Positions 9,358 through 18,280 of a stretch of DNA of 64,000 bases are shown here, piece after piece. The DNA is from Novipirellula aureliae (lineage in GTDB: Bacteria > Planctomycetota > Planctomycetia > Pirellulales > Pirellulaceae). Made by a program: the position numbers and the translations under genes. Positions within the stretch are counted from its first letter, which is position 1, and every line of letters begins with the position of its first letter. The notes beneath the pieces were generated by a model, which was not told the origin of the DNA, ran no database searches, and was given only the letters and a program-made list of their open reading frames with translations. The stretch lies in assembly GCF_007860185.1 (NCBI RefSeq), contig NZ_SJPY01000009.1, positions 235,867 through 299,866 on the forward strand. The letters are read 5' to 3'.

Positions 9358-10425
9358 TTAGGCAGCCTTTGTCTTGGTCGCTGCGGCCGACTTAGGATTC
9401 TGTTTGACGATTTGGTCGACATCGCGACGTAACGTTTTGAGTTCGCGCCGTAGTTCGGGCAATTTTCGCTCGACAGCCATGATTTGCATCTGCTCTCGCT
9501 GCGGCGTTGCTGGAGATCCAAGATAGACTTGGTCGCCCGCGCAGTCGTTCATCACACCTGCTTGTGCACCGATGATCGTGCGATCACCAAGATTGACATG
9601 ATCTTTCAGGCCAACCTGGCCAGCCAAAACGACGTAGTCGCCGGTCGTGCAGCTGCCTGCGATGCCAACTTGGCTGCACAACAAATTGTGGCGCCCAATT
9701 CGACAATTGTGACCAATCATCACTTGGTTGTCGATCTTCGTGCCTTCGCCAATGCGAGTTCTTCCGTAGGTGGCGCGGTCAACCATCACGCCAGCCCCCA
9801 ATTCGACGTCGGAGTCGATTTGCACAAAACCCAATTGAGCGGTCGGAATGTGCCGGCCATTTTCTTGACGATAGCCGAACCCGTTTGCTCCGAGGATGAC
9901 GCCCGCGTGCAGGACGCATCGGTCACCGATTTGCGTGTGTTGATAGAGTGTCACGTTTGGGTAGAGAACGCAGTCGCATCCGATCACACATCCAGGCATG
10001 ATCACGACGCCTGGCATAATCCGAGTCCGCTCACCAATCGTCACACCACGCCCGACGATTGCCGAGGGATGCACGTGAGCCGACTTGGCCACATTCGCTT
10101 CCAAATCCACTCCAATGCTAGGTAATTCGCATGAGAGCGGTGGCCTAAAATGGGAGACGATTTTTGAAAAGGCTTCATGTGTATTGGCAACAACGATTTG
10201 AGCCATCGGGATCGATTCGAGCCGAACCGAAGTCACGACGGCGACCGCATCGGAATGAGCCAATTGTTGGGCTCGCCGAGGATCGTCAAGCATCGTAATT
10301 TGGCCGTCCGATTCGTCACCAAGCGGAAACGCCCCGCTGCAGAGCGAATCCGGGTTGCCCACCGATTCGCCGTTGATAAGTTCACCGTCCACCATCGTTA
10401 CGATGCTGTGAAGCCTTACATTCAT
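9358..10425 (-). CDS. lpxD: UDP-3-O-acylglucosamine N-acyltransferase LpxD
   Basis: Adds the N-linked acyl chain to UDP-3-O-acylglucosamine, the third lipid A step. The N-terminal uridine-binding domain (~1-95) is followed by left-handed beta-helix hexapeptides (~100-300), including GANGFGYRQENGRHIP with the catalytic His region, MVDRATYGRTRIGEGTKIDN and IGHNCRIGRHN. A helical tail ends in Ala/Lys. I chose ATG 10423-10425 because AAGGA lies seven bases upstream; the frame stays open to a TTG at 10449. It heads the minus-strand group lpxD-lpxI-phosphotransferase. Confidence 0.93.
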   Translation of the reverse strand: MNVRLHSIVTMVDGELINGESVGNPDSLCSGAFPLGDESDGQITMLDDPRRAQQLAHSDAVAVVTSVRLESIPMAQIVVANTHEAFSKIVSHFRPPLSCELPSIGVDLEANVAKSAHVHPSAIVGRGVTIGERTRIMPGVVIMPGCVIGCDCVLYPNVTLYQHTQIGDRCVLHAGVILGANGFGYRQENGRHIPTAQLGFVQIDSDVELGAGVMVDRATYGRTRIGEGTKIDNQVMIGHNCRIGRHNLLCSQVGIAGSCTTGDYVVLAGQVGLKDHVNLGDRTIIGAQAGVMNDCAGDQVYLGSPATPQREQMQIMAVERKLPELRRELKTLRRDVDQIVKQNPKSAAATKTKAA

Positions 10426-10574
10426 TCCGTCATCCTTGCAACGCGCCAAACACTATAAATTTTATTGATTTCGTCATGCTGTTGAAACCTGCTGGTTCAG
10501 GTATATCGCTCTGATGAGATTGAGAGCAAGATCGATTCCGAAACATTTGCTCTCAAAATGTGCCGCTCGCGTTG

Positions 10575-10692
10575 CGGGCTGTCGATTTAATCGTTTAACG
10601 CTTAGCCGAAGGCGTCAGCTTTTCCGTAAGCGGTCGCCTATGGCTTGTCGTTAAACAATAAGTCGAGTCAAACCGATTAGATCGACAGCCCG
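10575..10692. repeat. 118-bp palindromic intergenic element
   Basis: Outer arms cgggctgtcgatttaatcg (10575-10593) and cgattagatcgacagcccg (10674-10692) are near-perfect complements. Inner arms cgtttaacg and cgttaaac continue the pairing, so nearly the whole element folds into one long hairpin with a central region around gccgaaggcg. It lies in the gap between lpxD and the kinase gene. It has the look of a mobile palindromic element rather than a regulatory site. Confidence 0.6.
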
Positions 10693-10759
10693 GTTGGTCT
10701 TGCCGGGCAAAGGCGGTCTTGGCGGGCAAAGGCCGGCAGGCCGATTGGGAGTGGCGGTC

Positions 10760-10809
10760 GTGGATCTTGCTAAAGATCCCCGGAAATTTGGATCTTTAAC
10801 AAGATCCAC
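10760..10809 (-). terminator. 20-bp stem hairpin after the kinase gene
   Basis: Arms at 10760-10779 (beginning gtggatcttgc) and 10790-10809 (ending acaagatccac) pair over 20 bp with one mismatch and a 10-base loop. The hairpin begins nine bases beyond the kinase stop codon, so it probably ends that transcript or protects its 3' end. No U-run follows. The GGATCTT...AAGATCC palindrome may itself be a dispersed repeat. Confidence 0.5.
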
Positions 10810-10818
10810 TACCTCTTT

Positions 10819-11649
10819 TTAGGCTGCTCGCCGCAGTCGCTGTTTCGGCTCGATGTGGCAGCCTAATGATTCGATTTCAAGCCTTAGTAAATCTCGGCAA
10901 ATTTGACTTGCCGTCGGTCGTTCAGAGGGCGTTTCGCTGACCATCGCTTCAACCAATTCTGCGACAGGCGACAGTTGACATTCACTAACCACTTCGACCC
11001 TCGTCATCCACTGCCAAAGTATCCGGCCAAGAGAGAAAATGTCGGAAGCAGGTAGCGTGAGCGATTCGCCAGATATGTTTTCCGGTGCCGCGTAATCGGG
11101 GGTGCCGCGAAACAGACGATTCGGTGGCGAGTGGACTCGGTCGGCAAAGCCAAGATCAATCAATGTTGCGTGCCCCGTCGGACCAACGATCACGTTTGCC
11201 GGTTTCACGTCTCCGTGAACCCAGCCGCCTGCATGCAGCGCCTCGAGTGCTTGTGCGACTTGCCGCACAAGCCAAAGGCCGACGGGCAAAGGTTTCGGCG
11301 GTCCCTCTTCCCAACACCGCTGCATCGTTTTGCCCTCTAGCAAAGGCATCACCAAATATGGATGTGTCACACTGTCGGAGGCGTCCAATACGGCGATCAA
11401 ATTTGGATGGTGGATGCCTGCGGCACAGGCGTTGAAATGCCGAATTTGGCGTAGCCCTTCGATTGGATTCGAGCCAATCGGGCGGCGCAGAACGTAATCC
11501 CAACGAGGATTGCCATTCGCATCGGCGGGCTGAGCGAGACAATGCATTGCCGATGTGCTGGTGTGGACCGGTTCTCCCAATCGCCAAATTCCCAGAATGG
11601 AGCCAACGTCGCTTCTTGTTGCTTTGCTTTGAGAAGATACTTCTGGCAC
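10819..11649 (-). CDS. Small serine/threonine protein kinase-like protein
   Basis: A 276-residue bare kinase domain with no membrane or sensor part. The C-lobe is intact: catalytic loop VHGDVKPANVIV (~150), metal motif LIDLGFAD in place of DFG, activation segment FRGTPDYAAPENISGESL, and SDIFSLGRILWQWMT. The N-lobe is poor: the glycine loop is not recognisable, and the strand that should hold the ATP-anchoring lysine reads YVLRRP, with Arg in that place. It may be weakly active or a pseudokinase. GTG at 11647-11649 is used; no better start is present in frame. Confidence 0.75.
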   Translation of the reverse strand: MPEVSSQSKATRSDVGSILGIWRLGEPVHTSTSAMHCLAQPADANGNPRWDYVLRRPIGSNPIEGLRQIRHFNACAAGIHHPNLIAVLDASDSVTHPYLVMPLLEGKTMQRCWEEGPPKPLPVGLWLVRQVAQALEALHAGGWVHGDVKPANVIVGPTGHATLIDLGFADRVHSPPNRLFRGTPDYAAPENISGESLTLPASDIFSLGRILWQWMTRVEVVSECQLSPVAELVEAMVSETPSERPTASQICRDLLRLEIESLGCHIEPKQRLRRAA

Positions 11650-12021
11650 TTGAGGTATTCCTGAGATGAGTGGAGCGATGCGATGCCTGCTAGTGCAGGA
11701 TATCGACCAACCAATCCGTCCCTATCAAACCACTCGGTCTCAACCATTAGAAACCGCCAAAACTACCTAGCGTGACATCATGGGGACGCTCCTCCTCCGG
11801 CCTAGCTCTGCTGAGGAGCAACGAGGGCTATTTTTGAACGTCAGATTGCCGATGCACCGAAGCATACTGTTTGCCCTGCGGTTCCTGAAAAAACTACCCT
11901 TCGGTTCTTGGGATTGCTGAATCTACTCACTAATTCTTCTGAAAAGCCTCTAAAAAAGGGGAAAGACACTTGATCAATCTATTGTAGTGTTGTATTACTG
12001 TAGTGATACAACGAGGTAAAG
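11650..12021. other. Intergenic region between divergent kinase and gntR units
   Basis: A 370-base gap holding the promoters of two divergent units. The right end contains a clear promoter/operator for the gntR operon. Around 11786-11820 gctcctcctccgg and ctgaggagc form a weak inverted repeat. Nothing coding is apparent on either strand. Confidence 0.45.
11970..12011 (+). promoter_or_regulatory. Promoter and GntR/YtrA-type operator
   Basis: A -35 like TTGATC (11970-11975) and a -10 like TATTAC (11993-11998) stand 17 bases apart. The -10 is covered by a 22-bp palindrome at 11990-12011 whose outer arms are TTGTAT and ATACAA (TTGTAT-N-ACT-NN-AGT-N-ATACAA). GAGGT follows, five bases before the ATG of gntR. 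The layout predicts autorepression by the encoded regulator through occlusion of the -10 box. Confidence 0.7.
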
Positions 12022-12414
12022 ATGCAGATTCACATTTCGAGCGATTCGACGCCGATCTATCAGCAGATCGTGGACCAAATTCGCTTTCGTATAGTATCGG
12101 GCGTCCTGAACGCTGGCGACGAGCTGCCCACCATTCGTGGGTTGGCAGAGACTCTTTGTGTGAATCCCAACACCGTCGCTCGTGCTTATCGCGAACTCGA
12201 ACACGAGGGCTTGGTCGAGAAACGACGAACCACCGGCACCTTCGTTTCCGAAGCTGTTTCGCAACAGACGATGGCCCAGCGACGACGACTGATTGCTCCC
12301 CATCTCGACAAACTGCTTATTCTGTCTCGCCAACTCGGCCTGGATCTTGATGAACTGATCGTCCAGTTGCGAAAGCAAGATGCCAAACTCTCTCGTTCGG
12401 AAAACCAATCGTGA
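12022..12414 (+). CDS. GntR-family transcriptional regulator, YtrA subfamily
   Basis: A 130-residue repressor. Residues 1-70 are the GntR winged helix (PIYQQIVDQIRFRIVSGVLNAGDELPTIRGLAETLCVNPNTVARAYRELEHEGLVEKRRTTGTFV). The short helical tail (~85-130) for dimerisation marks the YtrA subgroup, which controls adjacent ABC transporters. A strong GAGGT ribosome site precedes it. The ABC gene begins with GTG inside its stop (GTGA overlap), tying their translation. Confidence 0.9.
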   Translation: MQIHISSDSTPIYQQIVDQIRFRIVSGVLNAGDELPTIRGLAETLCVNPNTVARAYRELEHEGLVEKRRTTGTFVSEAVSQQTMAQRRRLIAPHLDKLLILSRQLGLDLDELIVQLRKQDAKLSRSENQS

Positions 12415-13361
12415 CGCCAATCAACGCACTCGACCATGTAGCGGTCGAAGTTCAAAACCTGAGTCGATCGTTTCGAGGAAATGTCGCCTTGGACGGTGTC
12501 GACCTGAGTATTCCGGTCGGCTCAATCTTCGGATTGGTCGGGCTCAATGGTGCGGGGAAGACGACGCTGATTCGGCATTTGATCGGTTCCCTCACGGCTC
12601 AAGTGGGCTCCGTTCGCGTGCTTGGCAAGGACCCGGTTGGCAACTGTGTCGACGTCCTTGCCAGAATCGGTTACTTGACCGAAGAGGATTCGCTTCCACA
12701 GTGGATGCGAGTGGGCGAGTTGATCGACTTCAGTCGAGCTGTCTACCGCGATTGGGATGACGATTATGCGGTGAAGCTACTTGATTCGTTTGGACTATCG
12801 AGAAACGACCGCCTAAGCTCCTTGTCGAAGGGACTTCGGGCGCGTGCGGGTCTCTTGGTGGCGATTGCCCACCGGCCGGAATTGTTGATTTTGGACGAAC
12901 CGAGCAGCGGGCTTGATCCGCTCGCTCGCCGTGATATTCTTGAAGCGATCATTCGCACGGTCAGCGATGATGGGCGCACCGTTTTGTTCTCGAGCCATTT
13001 GCTCGAGGAAGTCGATCGTGTTTGCGATACCGTTGCCTTAATGAGCACGGGCAAGATCATTGAAACCACAACGAATGATGAACTGCAAGAACGCTACGAA
13101 GAAATCGTTTGCCAAGTCGAAGATGGCTCAAAGCCGAGTGTCGATGGAGTGTTCGGTTGGCAAGGAAGCGAGAACGAATGGACGGGTGTCGTTGACCGCC
13201 GGAATCTAAGCACGGCCGGTCTACAATTACCGGCATCCGTCAAGCTAATCTCCAAGCGTGCGATCACGCTCGATCGTTGGTTTGCAGCCCGAGCCGGTCA
13301 GGAGGCGTCCAGTCGCAACGAAATGACGGACAACGGCGAAAAGGGGCGGTCCAATGTTTAG
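12411..13361 (+). CDS. ABC transporter ATP-binding protein
   Basis: A 316-residue ATPase. Walker A GLNGAGKTT (~45), ABC signature LSSLSKGLRARAGLLVAIA (~138, with the usual LSGGQ replaced by LSKGL), Walker B ELLILDEPSSGLDP (~162) and the H-loop VLFSSHLLEEVDRV are all present. The tail from ~225 is a small extra domain common to export-type ATPases paired with YtrA regulators. It begins with GTG overlapping the gntR stop by four bases and overlaps the permease gene by eight, so all three are one operon. Substrate unknown. Confidence 0.9.
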   Translation: MTPINALDHVAVEVQNLSRSFRGNVALDGVDLSIPVGSIFGLVGLNGAGKTTLIRHLIGSLTAQVGSVRVLGKDPVGNCVDVLARIGYLTEEDSLPQWMRVGELIDFSRAVYRDWDDDYAVKLLDSFGLSRNDRLSSLSKGLRARAGLLVAIAHRPELLILDEPSSGLDPLARRDILEAIIRTVSDDGRTVLFSSHLLEEVDRVCDTVALMSTGKIIETTTNDELQERYEEIVCQVEDGSKPSVDGVFGWQGSENEWTGVVDRRNLSTAGLQLPASVKLISKRAITLDRWFAARAGQEASSRNEMTDNGEKGRSNV

Positions 13362-15054
13362 CAACGATGCACTTCTCGGTTACATCGCGGCCAAGCATCA
13401 ATCGCGGATCCGATTGTTTTTATCCGTGATTTTTGTTGCTGTCTTGTACTTTTTTCTGATGCCCGAGAGGTTCACGGGTCCGACCACGAGTCGAGTTGCC
13501 GGATTTGCGTTAACGATCTGTTTTCTGCCCGCGATTCTTTGGGGAGTTTTCGCGTTGGGAGTCGTTGATTGGAAAGCTCTCGAAACGGCAAAAAGCGGTT
13601 ACGATCATTTCTTGTTGCGGATGCCGATTTCGAACTGGAGGTTAACCCTGGTTCCAATCGCAGTGAAAACAGCATGGATTAGTATTGTTTGGTTGACCTT
13701 TTCAGCGGTTCTTACTCACTCGGGAACTCGAATGTGGTTGGTGGCACCCATTTTAAGTTTCTCCGCTGCAAGCGTTTGGATGACCGCAATCGTTTGGCGT
13801 CCGTACCGATCGGCATGGCGTCGCATGTGGGTGCTGGGGTCGGCGGGGTTGGTTCTGTATTTGGCGGTCGCGTTGATCAGTGGCGGTGGTGAGGCGCGGC
13901 TTCCGTTTCTTGCTGAATTCGGCATTGCGATCGTATGTTTGGTCGTCTTCGTTCTTGGTGTCGTGTTTGCGCATCGGTCGATCCGACTGGCTAGGTGTCA
14001 CGTGTCGGGGATTATCAGCATTGATCCAGAGGGCCGCGCTGAAAAGACATGGAAGCGAGTTATTGGGCAGAGTGACGTTGTCTGTCCGGTTCACCAACAC
14101 GCAAGCGTTAGTCGTGCGATGGTTTGGCATGATTGGCAGCGGTCGCGTGGCTATCGGATTAAGGCGATTTTGTTTATCGCGTTGCCAAGTTCCCTTCTCC
14201 TGCTATTGACACCGGGGACACACAGCGTTGTTGGAACGAGCGGACTGAGTGTTTGTTTCATGCTCTTCGCGTCGATATTGTCGATGATGAAAATGATGGA
14301 ACCGTTGTCAGCGGAAAGTCTGCCGACATTGCCGCCGTATCTAGCCGCTAGCCCAATCGCCGCATCGACGTTGGCTTGGACACGGCTGTTTTCCGTCGTG
14401 ACGCTTGCATCATTGTTCACTCTCAGTTCAATCCTCGTTTTTGCGATCACGATGCTCTGGCCTGAAAACCGACACGAGTGGTTCCAGTGGGCGCGTCAGT
14501 TGACTGGATCCGATACCATCGCTGGGACTCCGCTGACCGTTGGTCTGCGGGCGACCATTGCAGTTCAATTGTCGTGGAGTCTATTGGCCATCGGCTTTGT
14601 CGCAGGCCATCTTTGGATCGCGATGGCGGGGCGTAGTTGGATCATGATGACAGCGATTATCGGCTATACCATTCTTTTCTTCACCACCCAATTTGCTCTT
14701 CTATGGTGGTTTCTTTCACATCTCGACGTTGAAGTTGTTGAATTGACAACCCAGTGGTTCTGGGAGTATTGGCCGATCGTGGTCAGCATGCTCTTGGGGG
14801 GAAAGATGCTGGCCGTCTGTGCTGCAGTGATGGCGATGCGGCAAAAAGAAATTCTCAATTGGTCGCAGCTAGGTCAGGTGACGCTGGTGTGGTTATTGCT
14901 TGTTGTCGTACTGGCGTCGATCCTGTTCTTTTTGTGCCCCGACTCTCGGTATCACTTTTGGATGTGCTGCGGATTCGTGGCAGTGATCATCCCGCTCAGT
15001 CGCATCCTCATTCTGCCGCTTGCAGTCGCGACGAACCGTCATCGGACCGCCTGA
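13354..15054 (+). CDS. ABC transporter membrane protein
   Basis: A 566-residue polytopic protein with about twelve hydrophobic helices, for example IRLFLSVIFVAVLYFFLM near the start and LVWLLLVVVLASILFFL near the end. It is not recognisable by motif, but it overlaps the ATPase gene by eight bases (ATGTTTAG), so it should be the permease of this exporter. Its size suggests both membrane halves are in one chain. A zinc protease or drug-binding module is not seen. Confidence 0.8.
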   Translation: MFSNDALLGYIAAKHQSRIRLFLSVIFVAVLYFFLMPERFTGPTTSRVAGFALTICFLPAILWGVFALGVVDWKALETAKSGYDHFLLRMPISNWRLTLVPIAVKTAWISIVWLTFSAVLTHSGTRMWLVAPILSFSAASVWMTAIVWRPYRSAWRRMWVLGSAGLVLYLAVALISGGGEARLPFLAEFGIAIVCLVVFVLGVVFAHRSIRLARCHVSGIISIDPEGRAEKTWKRVIGQSDVVCPVHQHASVSRAMVWHDWQRSRGYRIKAILFIALPSSLLLLLTPGTHSVVGTSGLSVCFMLFASILSMMKMMEPLSAESLPTLPPYLAASPIAASTLAWTRLFSVVTLASLFTLSSILVFAITMLWPENRHEWFQWARQLTGSDTIAGTPLTVGLRATIAVQLSWSLLAIGFVAGHLWIAMAGRSWIMMTAIIGYTILFFTTQFALLWWFLSHLDVEVVELTTQWFWEYWPIVVSMLLGGKMLAVCAAVMAMRQKEILNWSQLGQVTLVWLLLVVVLASILFFLCPDSRYHFWMCCGFVAVIIPLSRILILPLAVATNRHRTA

Positions 15055-15133
15055 GCTTGCGGATGGTTGCGTCTCAGCTATGCTGTTTGGTAAATCCGAA
15101 CGCTTCGCGTTGGAGCAAAATCGTTCTTGGAAC

Positions 15134-16690
15134 ATGAGTTTTCAGATGAATCGACTACTACCGCTTGCCGTATTGTTTTTTTGTTGCTCTGCGTTTCCGG
15201 CTGTTCGGGCTGACACGCCGCCGAATATCGTCGTCATTTTAGCCGATGATCTCGGCTATGGTGATCTCCAGTGCTATAACGAGCAATCGCGGATTCCGAC
15301 GCCCAACCTAAATAAGCTAGCGTCGCAAGGAATGCGTTTCACCGACGCCCACAGTCCCTGCACGGTGTGCACGCCGACAAGGTACAGTTTGATGACCGGT
15401 CAGATGGCGTTTCGCACTCCCCTCGGTGGACGCGTATTCTCCGGTGCGGGCGGCCCTTCACTCATCGAGCCTGGGCAGTTGACTCTGCCGCAGATGTTGC
15501 GAGATCAAGGTTATGCCACAGCCTGTTTTGGCAAGTGGCACATCGGGTTGACGTTTTATGATGCGGAAGGCCAGCCGATTCATGATGGTGGCCCTACCGG
15601 AGTCGAGCGAATTGATTACTCACGCGATATTGATGGCGGACCGATCGATTGCGGGTTCGATCTGTTTTTCGGTACCGCGTGTTGTCCTACCACCGATTGG
15701 CTGTACGCTTACATCGACGGCAAACGGATACCGAATCCGCCAACCGGGCGGCTCGATAAATCAGACTTGCCCCAACACCCCTATGCGGTCGACAACCGCC
15801 CTGGCTTCGTTGCGCCCGATTTTGATTTGGAGGAAGTCGATTTGGTGTTCTTGGAAAAGAGCAAGGCGTTCCTGAAACAGCATGTTTCAACGAAGCCTGA
15901 CCAACCGTTCTTTCTATTCCACTCCGCCCAGGGGGTGCACCTACCATCCTTTCCAGCGGACGCGTTCAAGGGGAAGACCGATTCGGGACCGCACGGCGAC
16001 TTCATTTTTGAACTCGATTATGTCGTTGGCGAATTGATGGAAACGCTGCAGTCACTCTCGATTGCTGACAACACGATCGTGATTTTTACCAGTGACAATG
16101 GCCCCGAAGTACCGACGGTTTATCACATGCGTCATGACTACGGTCACGACGGGGCGAGACCGTGGCGAGGCGTCAAACGCGATAACTGGGAAGGCGGCCA
16201 CCGCGTGCCGTTTATCGTTCGATGGCCTGGGCAAGTCGCTGCTGGGGCGACTTCAAGTGAGTTAACGTCACTGACCGATGTGATGGCAACGGTTGCTGAG
16301 ATCAACGATACGGTGTTGCCAAATGATTCCGCCGAAGACAGCTTTTCTATCTTGCCTGCGTTGCTTGAATCAGAGCGAGACAAGCCCATTCGGCCTTATC
16401 TGTTGCAACAGGGGTTTGGTGGAAAAAAATACCTCGCCATTCGTCGTGGCCGTTGGAAGTACCTGGCCCATAAAGGTTCAGGCGGAAACAACTACGCCAC
16501 CCACCCACAGCTGATCGAGTACGCATTGCCAGATACTGCCCCTGATGCCGAGGGACAATTGTTTGACTTGCAGTCGGATCCAGGTGAGACCAAGAACCTG
16601 GCGGCATCCCACCCCGAGATTGCGGAAGGGTTGCGGTCGTTGCTGCAGGAATCGATTTCAAGTGGCCGCAGCGCCCCGGTTCGACCCTAG
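15134..16690 (+). CDS. Secreted sulfatase (arylsulfatase family)
   Basis: Formylglycine-dependent sulfatase of the S1 family, exported to act on sulfated polysaccharides. The signal peptide is residues 1-28 (LLPLAVLFFCCSAFPAVRA), followed by the metal motif IVVILADDLGYGD. The catalytic Cys79 lies in SPCTVCTPTRYSLMTG (CTPTR, to be converted by FGE); GKWHIG, TSDNGPE and the KYLAIRRGRWKYLAH substrate loop follow. The reading frame is open upstream to 15020, but those codons overlap the permease gene; ATG 15134 leads straight into the signal peptide. Length is normal for the family. Confidence 0.93.
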   Translation: MSFQMNRLLPLAVLFFCCSAFPAVRADTPPNIVVILADDLGYGDLQCYNEQSRIPTPNLNKLASQGMRFTDAHSPCTVCTPTRYSLMTGQMAFRTPLGGRVFSGAGGPSLIEPGQLTLPQMLRDQGYATACFGKWHIGLTFYDAEGQPIHDGGPTGVERIDYSRDIDGGPIDCGFDLFFGTACCPTTDWLYAYIDGKRIPNPPTGRLDKSDLPQHPYAVDNRPGFVAPDFDLEEVDLVFLEKSKAFLKQHVSTKPDQPFFLFHSAQGVHLPSFPADAFKGKTDSGPHGDFIFELDYVVGELMETLQSLSIADNTIVIFTSDNGPEVPTVYHMRHDYGHDGARPWRGVKRDNWEGGHRVPFIVRWPGQVAAGATSSELTSLTDVMATVAEINDTVLPNDSAEDSFSILPALLESERDKPIRPYLLQQGFGGKKYLAIRRGRWKYLAHKGSGGNNYATHPQLIEYALPDTAPDAEGQLFDLQSDPGETKNLAASHPEIAEGLRSLLQESISSGRSAPVRP

Positions 16691-16735
16691 AGTTTTTTTT
16701 GCAGAATGCCGTAGGCTGCGTGTTTCGTGGCTGTC

Positions 16736-16775
16736 GCTTCCAGCGGCAGTGCTCTTTTCAATGGTGGCTGGAAGC
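16736..16775. terminator. Hairpin between convergent sulfatase and HD genes
   Basis: Arms gcttccagc (16736-16744) and gctggaagc (16767-16775) pair perfectly over nine bases with a 22-base loop, in the 125-base gap between two convergent genes. It may end both transcripts. A run of eight T precedes it at 16693-16700, which suits the minus-strand direction poorly, so the role is tentative. Confidence 0.4.
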
Positions 16776-16815
16776 CCCAGCCATAGCAAAATCAAAAGGC
16801 TTTAAGGGCGACCCG

Positions 16816-18267
16816 TCAGACAATTTCCTTGTCGGTTGCGGCGACTGCTTGGAGCAACTGATCGGACCAATCGCTTCGTTCAGGCATCGTCTTGTGGAGC
16901 ATGTCGCGGAGTGCGGGATGGACGAACAAACGCACTCGTTTGACTTGATTGTCAAATTGTTGCTGAGCCAATGCGCGTGCGACTGGGGAGACGTCCGCGA
17001 GTTGCATGGCTGTGCCCTTTCGGCGAATCACATCGACGTTGATGTCGACTTCGAGTTTGACGGGCGGCGCATCGATCAAAATATCGGTCGGCGCGATCGA
17101 TTGCCCGCAACGTTCGCTAAGTTGGTCGGCTAAAATTTCGCCACACCGAACCAACCACCAATAGGGTTTTCTGGCGATCTTGCGATGGATCCTCCCTCGA
17201 TCAGACGAAGCAGTGGTTTCGTTATCGCCGATGTTGTTAGGGAGACTCGAATCCGTCATCGCATCAAACTCGGCCACTCGTTTGTAAAGTTTACGAACGG
17301 GACCAAAAATGCCATCGACCAATGCTGATGTTGGAAAGGCTTTGCTGTATTCTCTCGAAAGCCACTCGGTCCATTGACTATCGGTTAGCTTAAAAGAATC
17401 TTGCAAGTTGGGACGATCGGAACTCGATCGGGTCCAAAGCGAAAAGACGGCTCGTTGCAGCATCGCGGTTGCCGAGCGGACAGTCGGATGCCAATAGACT
17501 TCGCTGAACATGACGTAACGGGCAAAGACCATCATCTCTGCAGCGGTGCGACCTTTTTCGCCGATCGACAACGTTTGCCGGTCGGGATGAATCGTCATCG
17601 AATGGACCAGTCGTCCAACGTCAAAGTTGCGGCCATAGGGTACACCCGCATGAAGGCTGTCGCGTTGTAAGTAGTCGATCTTGTCGATGTCGACTGGGCC
17701 GCTGAGACAACTTCGGAGGAAACGTACTGCGCGGGACGACTCAGCCATTGGTAGTTGATCGGTCGGCGTTTCTCGGTCACCACGGGCGGAACCGAGTAGC
17801 TCGTCGATCAGTGCGACATCACAGTCCCAATCCTGGTCAATACAATCGATTAGCTCGGAGTTCTTGATCCACTCGATGACTCGCGATTCATGTTTGTCGA
17901 GTCCTCTCAGTTGCATATCTTCGATCGGGTGACAAAACGGCCAATGTCCGACGTCATGCAACAGTGCCGCCAACACAAACGCATCCGCCATAGCGGGCGT
18001 GATCATTGGGCGGGCGACCGCGTCATCGGCGAAGCGGGCGAGCACACGTAGGGCGTTGAGATAGACGCCAAGTGAATGTTCGAACCGACTATGGGTCGCT
18101 CCGGGGTAGACGAGCGAAACCATGCCGAGTTGGCTGATCGATGCAAGTCGACGCATCGGCGCTGAGTCAATAATCCGGCGGACACGATTGGACAAAGGAA
18201 CTCCGTCCGCAGGCGGAATGCGGATCAAGGAGGATGCTTGATGAAGCTGTTTGAGTTCAGGGATCAT
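16816..18267 (-). CDS. HD-domain phosphohydrolase, dNTPase/SAMHD1-like
   Basis: A 483-residue metal-dependent phosphohydrolase. The first helix set PLSNRVRRIIDSAPMRRLASISQLG leads to RFEHSLGVY (metal His), then ALLHDVGHWPFCHPIED (HD pair) and the later Asp in DIDKIDYLQRD. This is the arrangement of the SAMHD1/YwfO group, which hydrolyse dNTPs or other nucleotides. The second half is family-specific and not recognised. The start ATG at 18267 lies 14 bases after the stop of the upstream zinc-ribbon gene, so the two are probably cotranscribed. Confidence 0.87.
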   Translation of the reverse strand: MIPELKQLHQASSLIRIPPADGVPLSNRVRRIIDSAPMRRLASISQLGMVSLVYPGATHSRFEHSLGVYLNALRVLARFADDAVARPMITPAMADAFVLAALLHDVGHWPFCHPIEDMQLRGLDKHESRVIEWIKNSELIDCIDQDWDCDVALIDELLGSARGDRETPTDQLPMAESSRAVRFLRSCLSGPVDIDKIDYLQRDSLHAGVPYGRNFDVGRLVHSMTIHPDRQTLSIGEKGRTAAEMMVFARYVMFSEVYWHPTVRSATAMLQRAVFSLWTRSSSDRPNLQDSFKLTDSQWTEWLSREYSKAFPTSALVDGIFGPVRKLYKRVAEFDAMTDSSLPNNIGDNETTASSDRGRIHRKIARKPYWWLVRCGEILADQLSERCGQSIAPTDILIDAPPVKLEVDINVDVIRRKGTAMQLADVSPVARALAQQQFDNQVKRVRLFVHPALRDMLHKTMPERSDWSDQLLQAVAATDKEIV

Positions 18268-18280
18268 CTTCGCTCGAATC

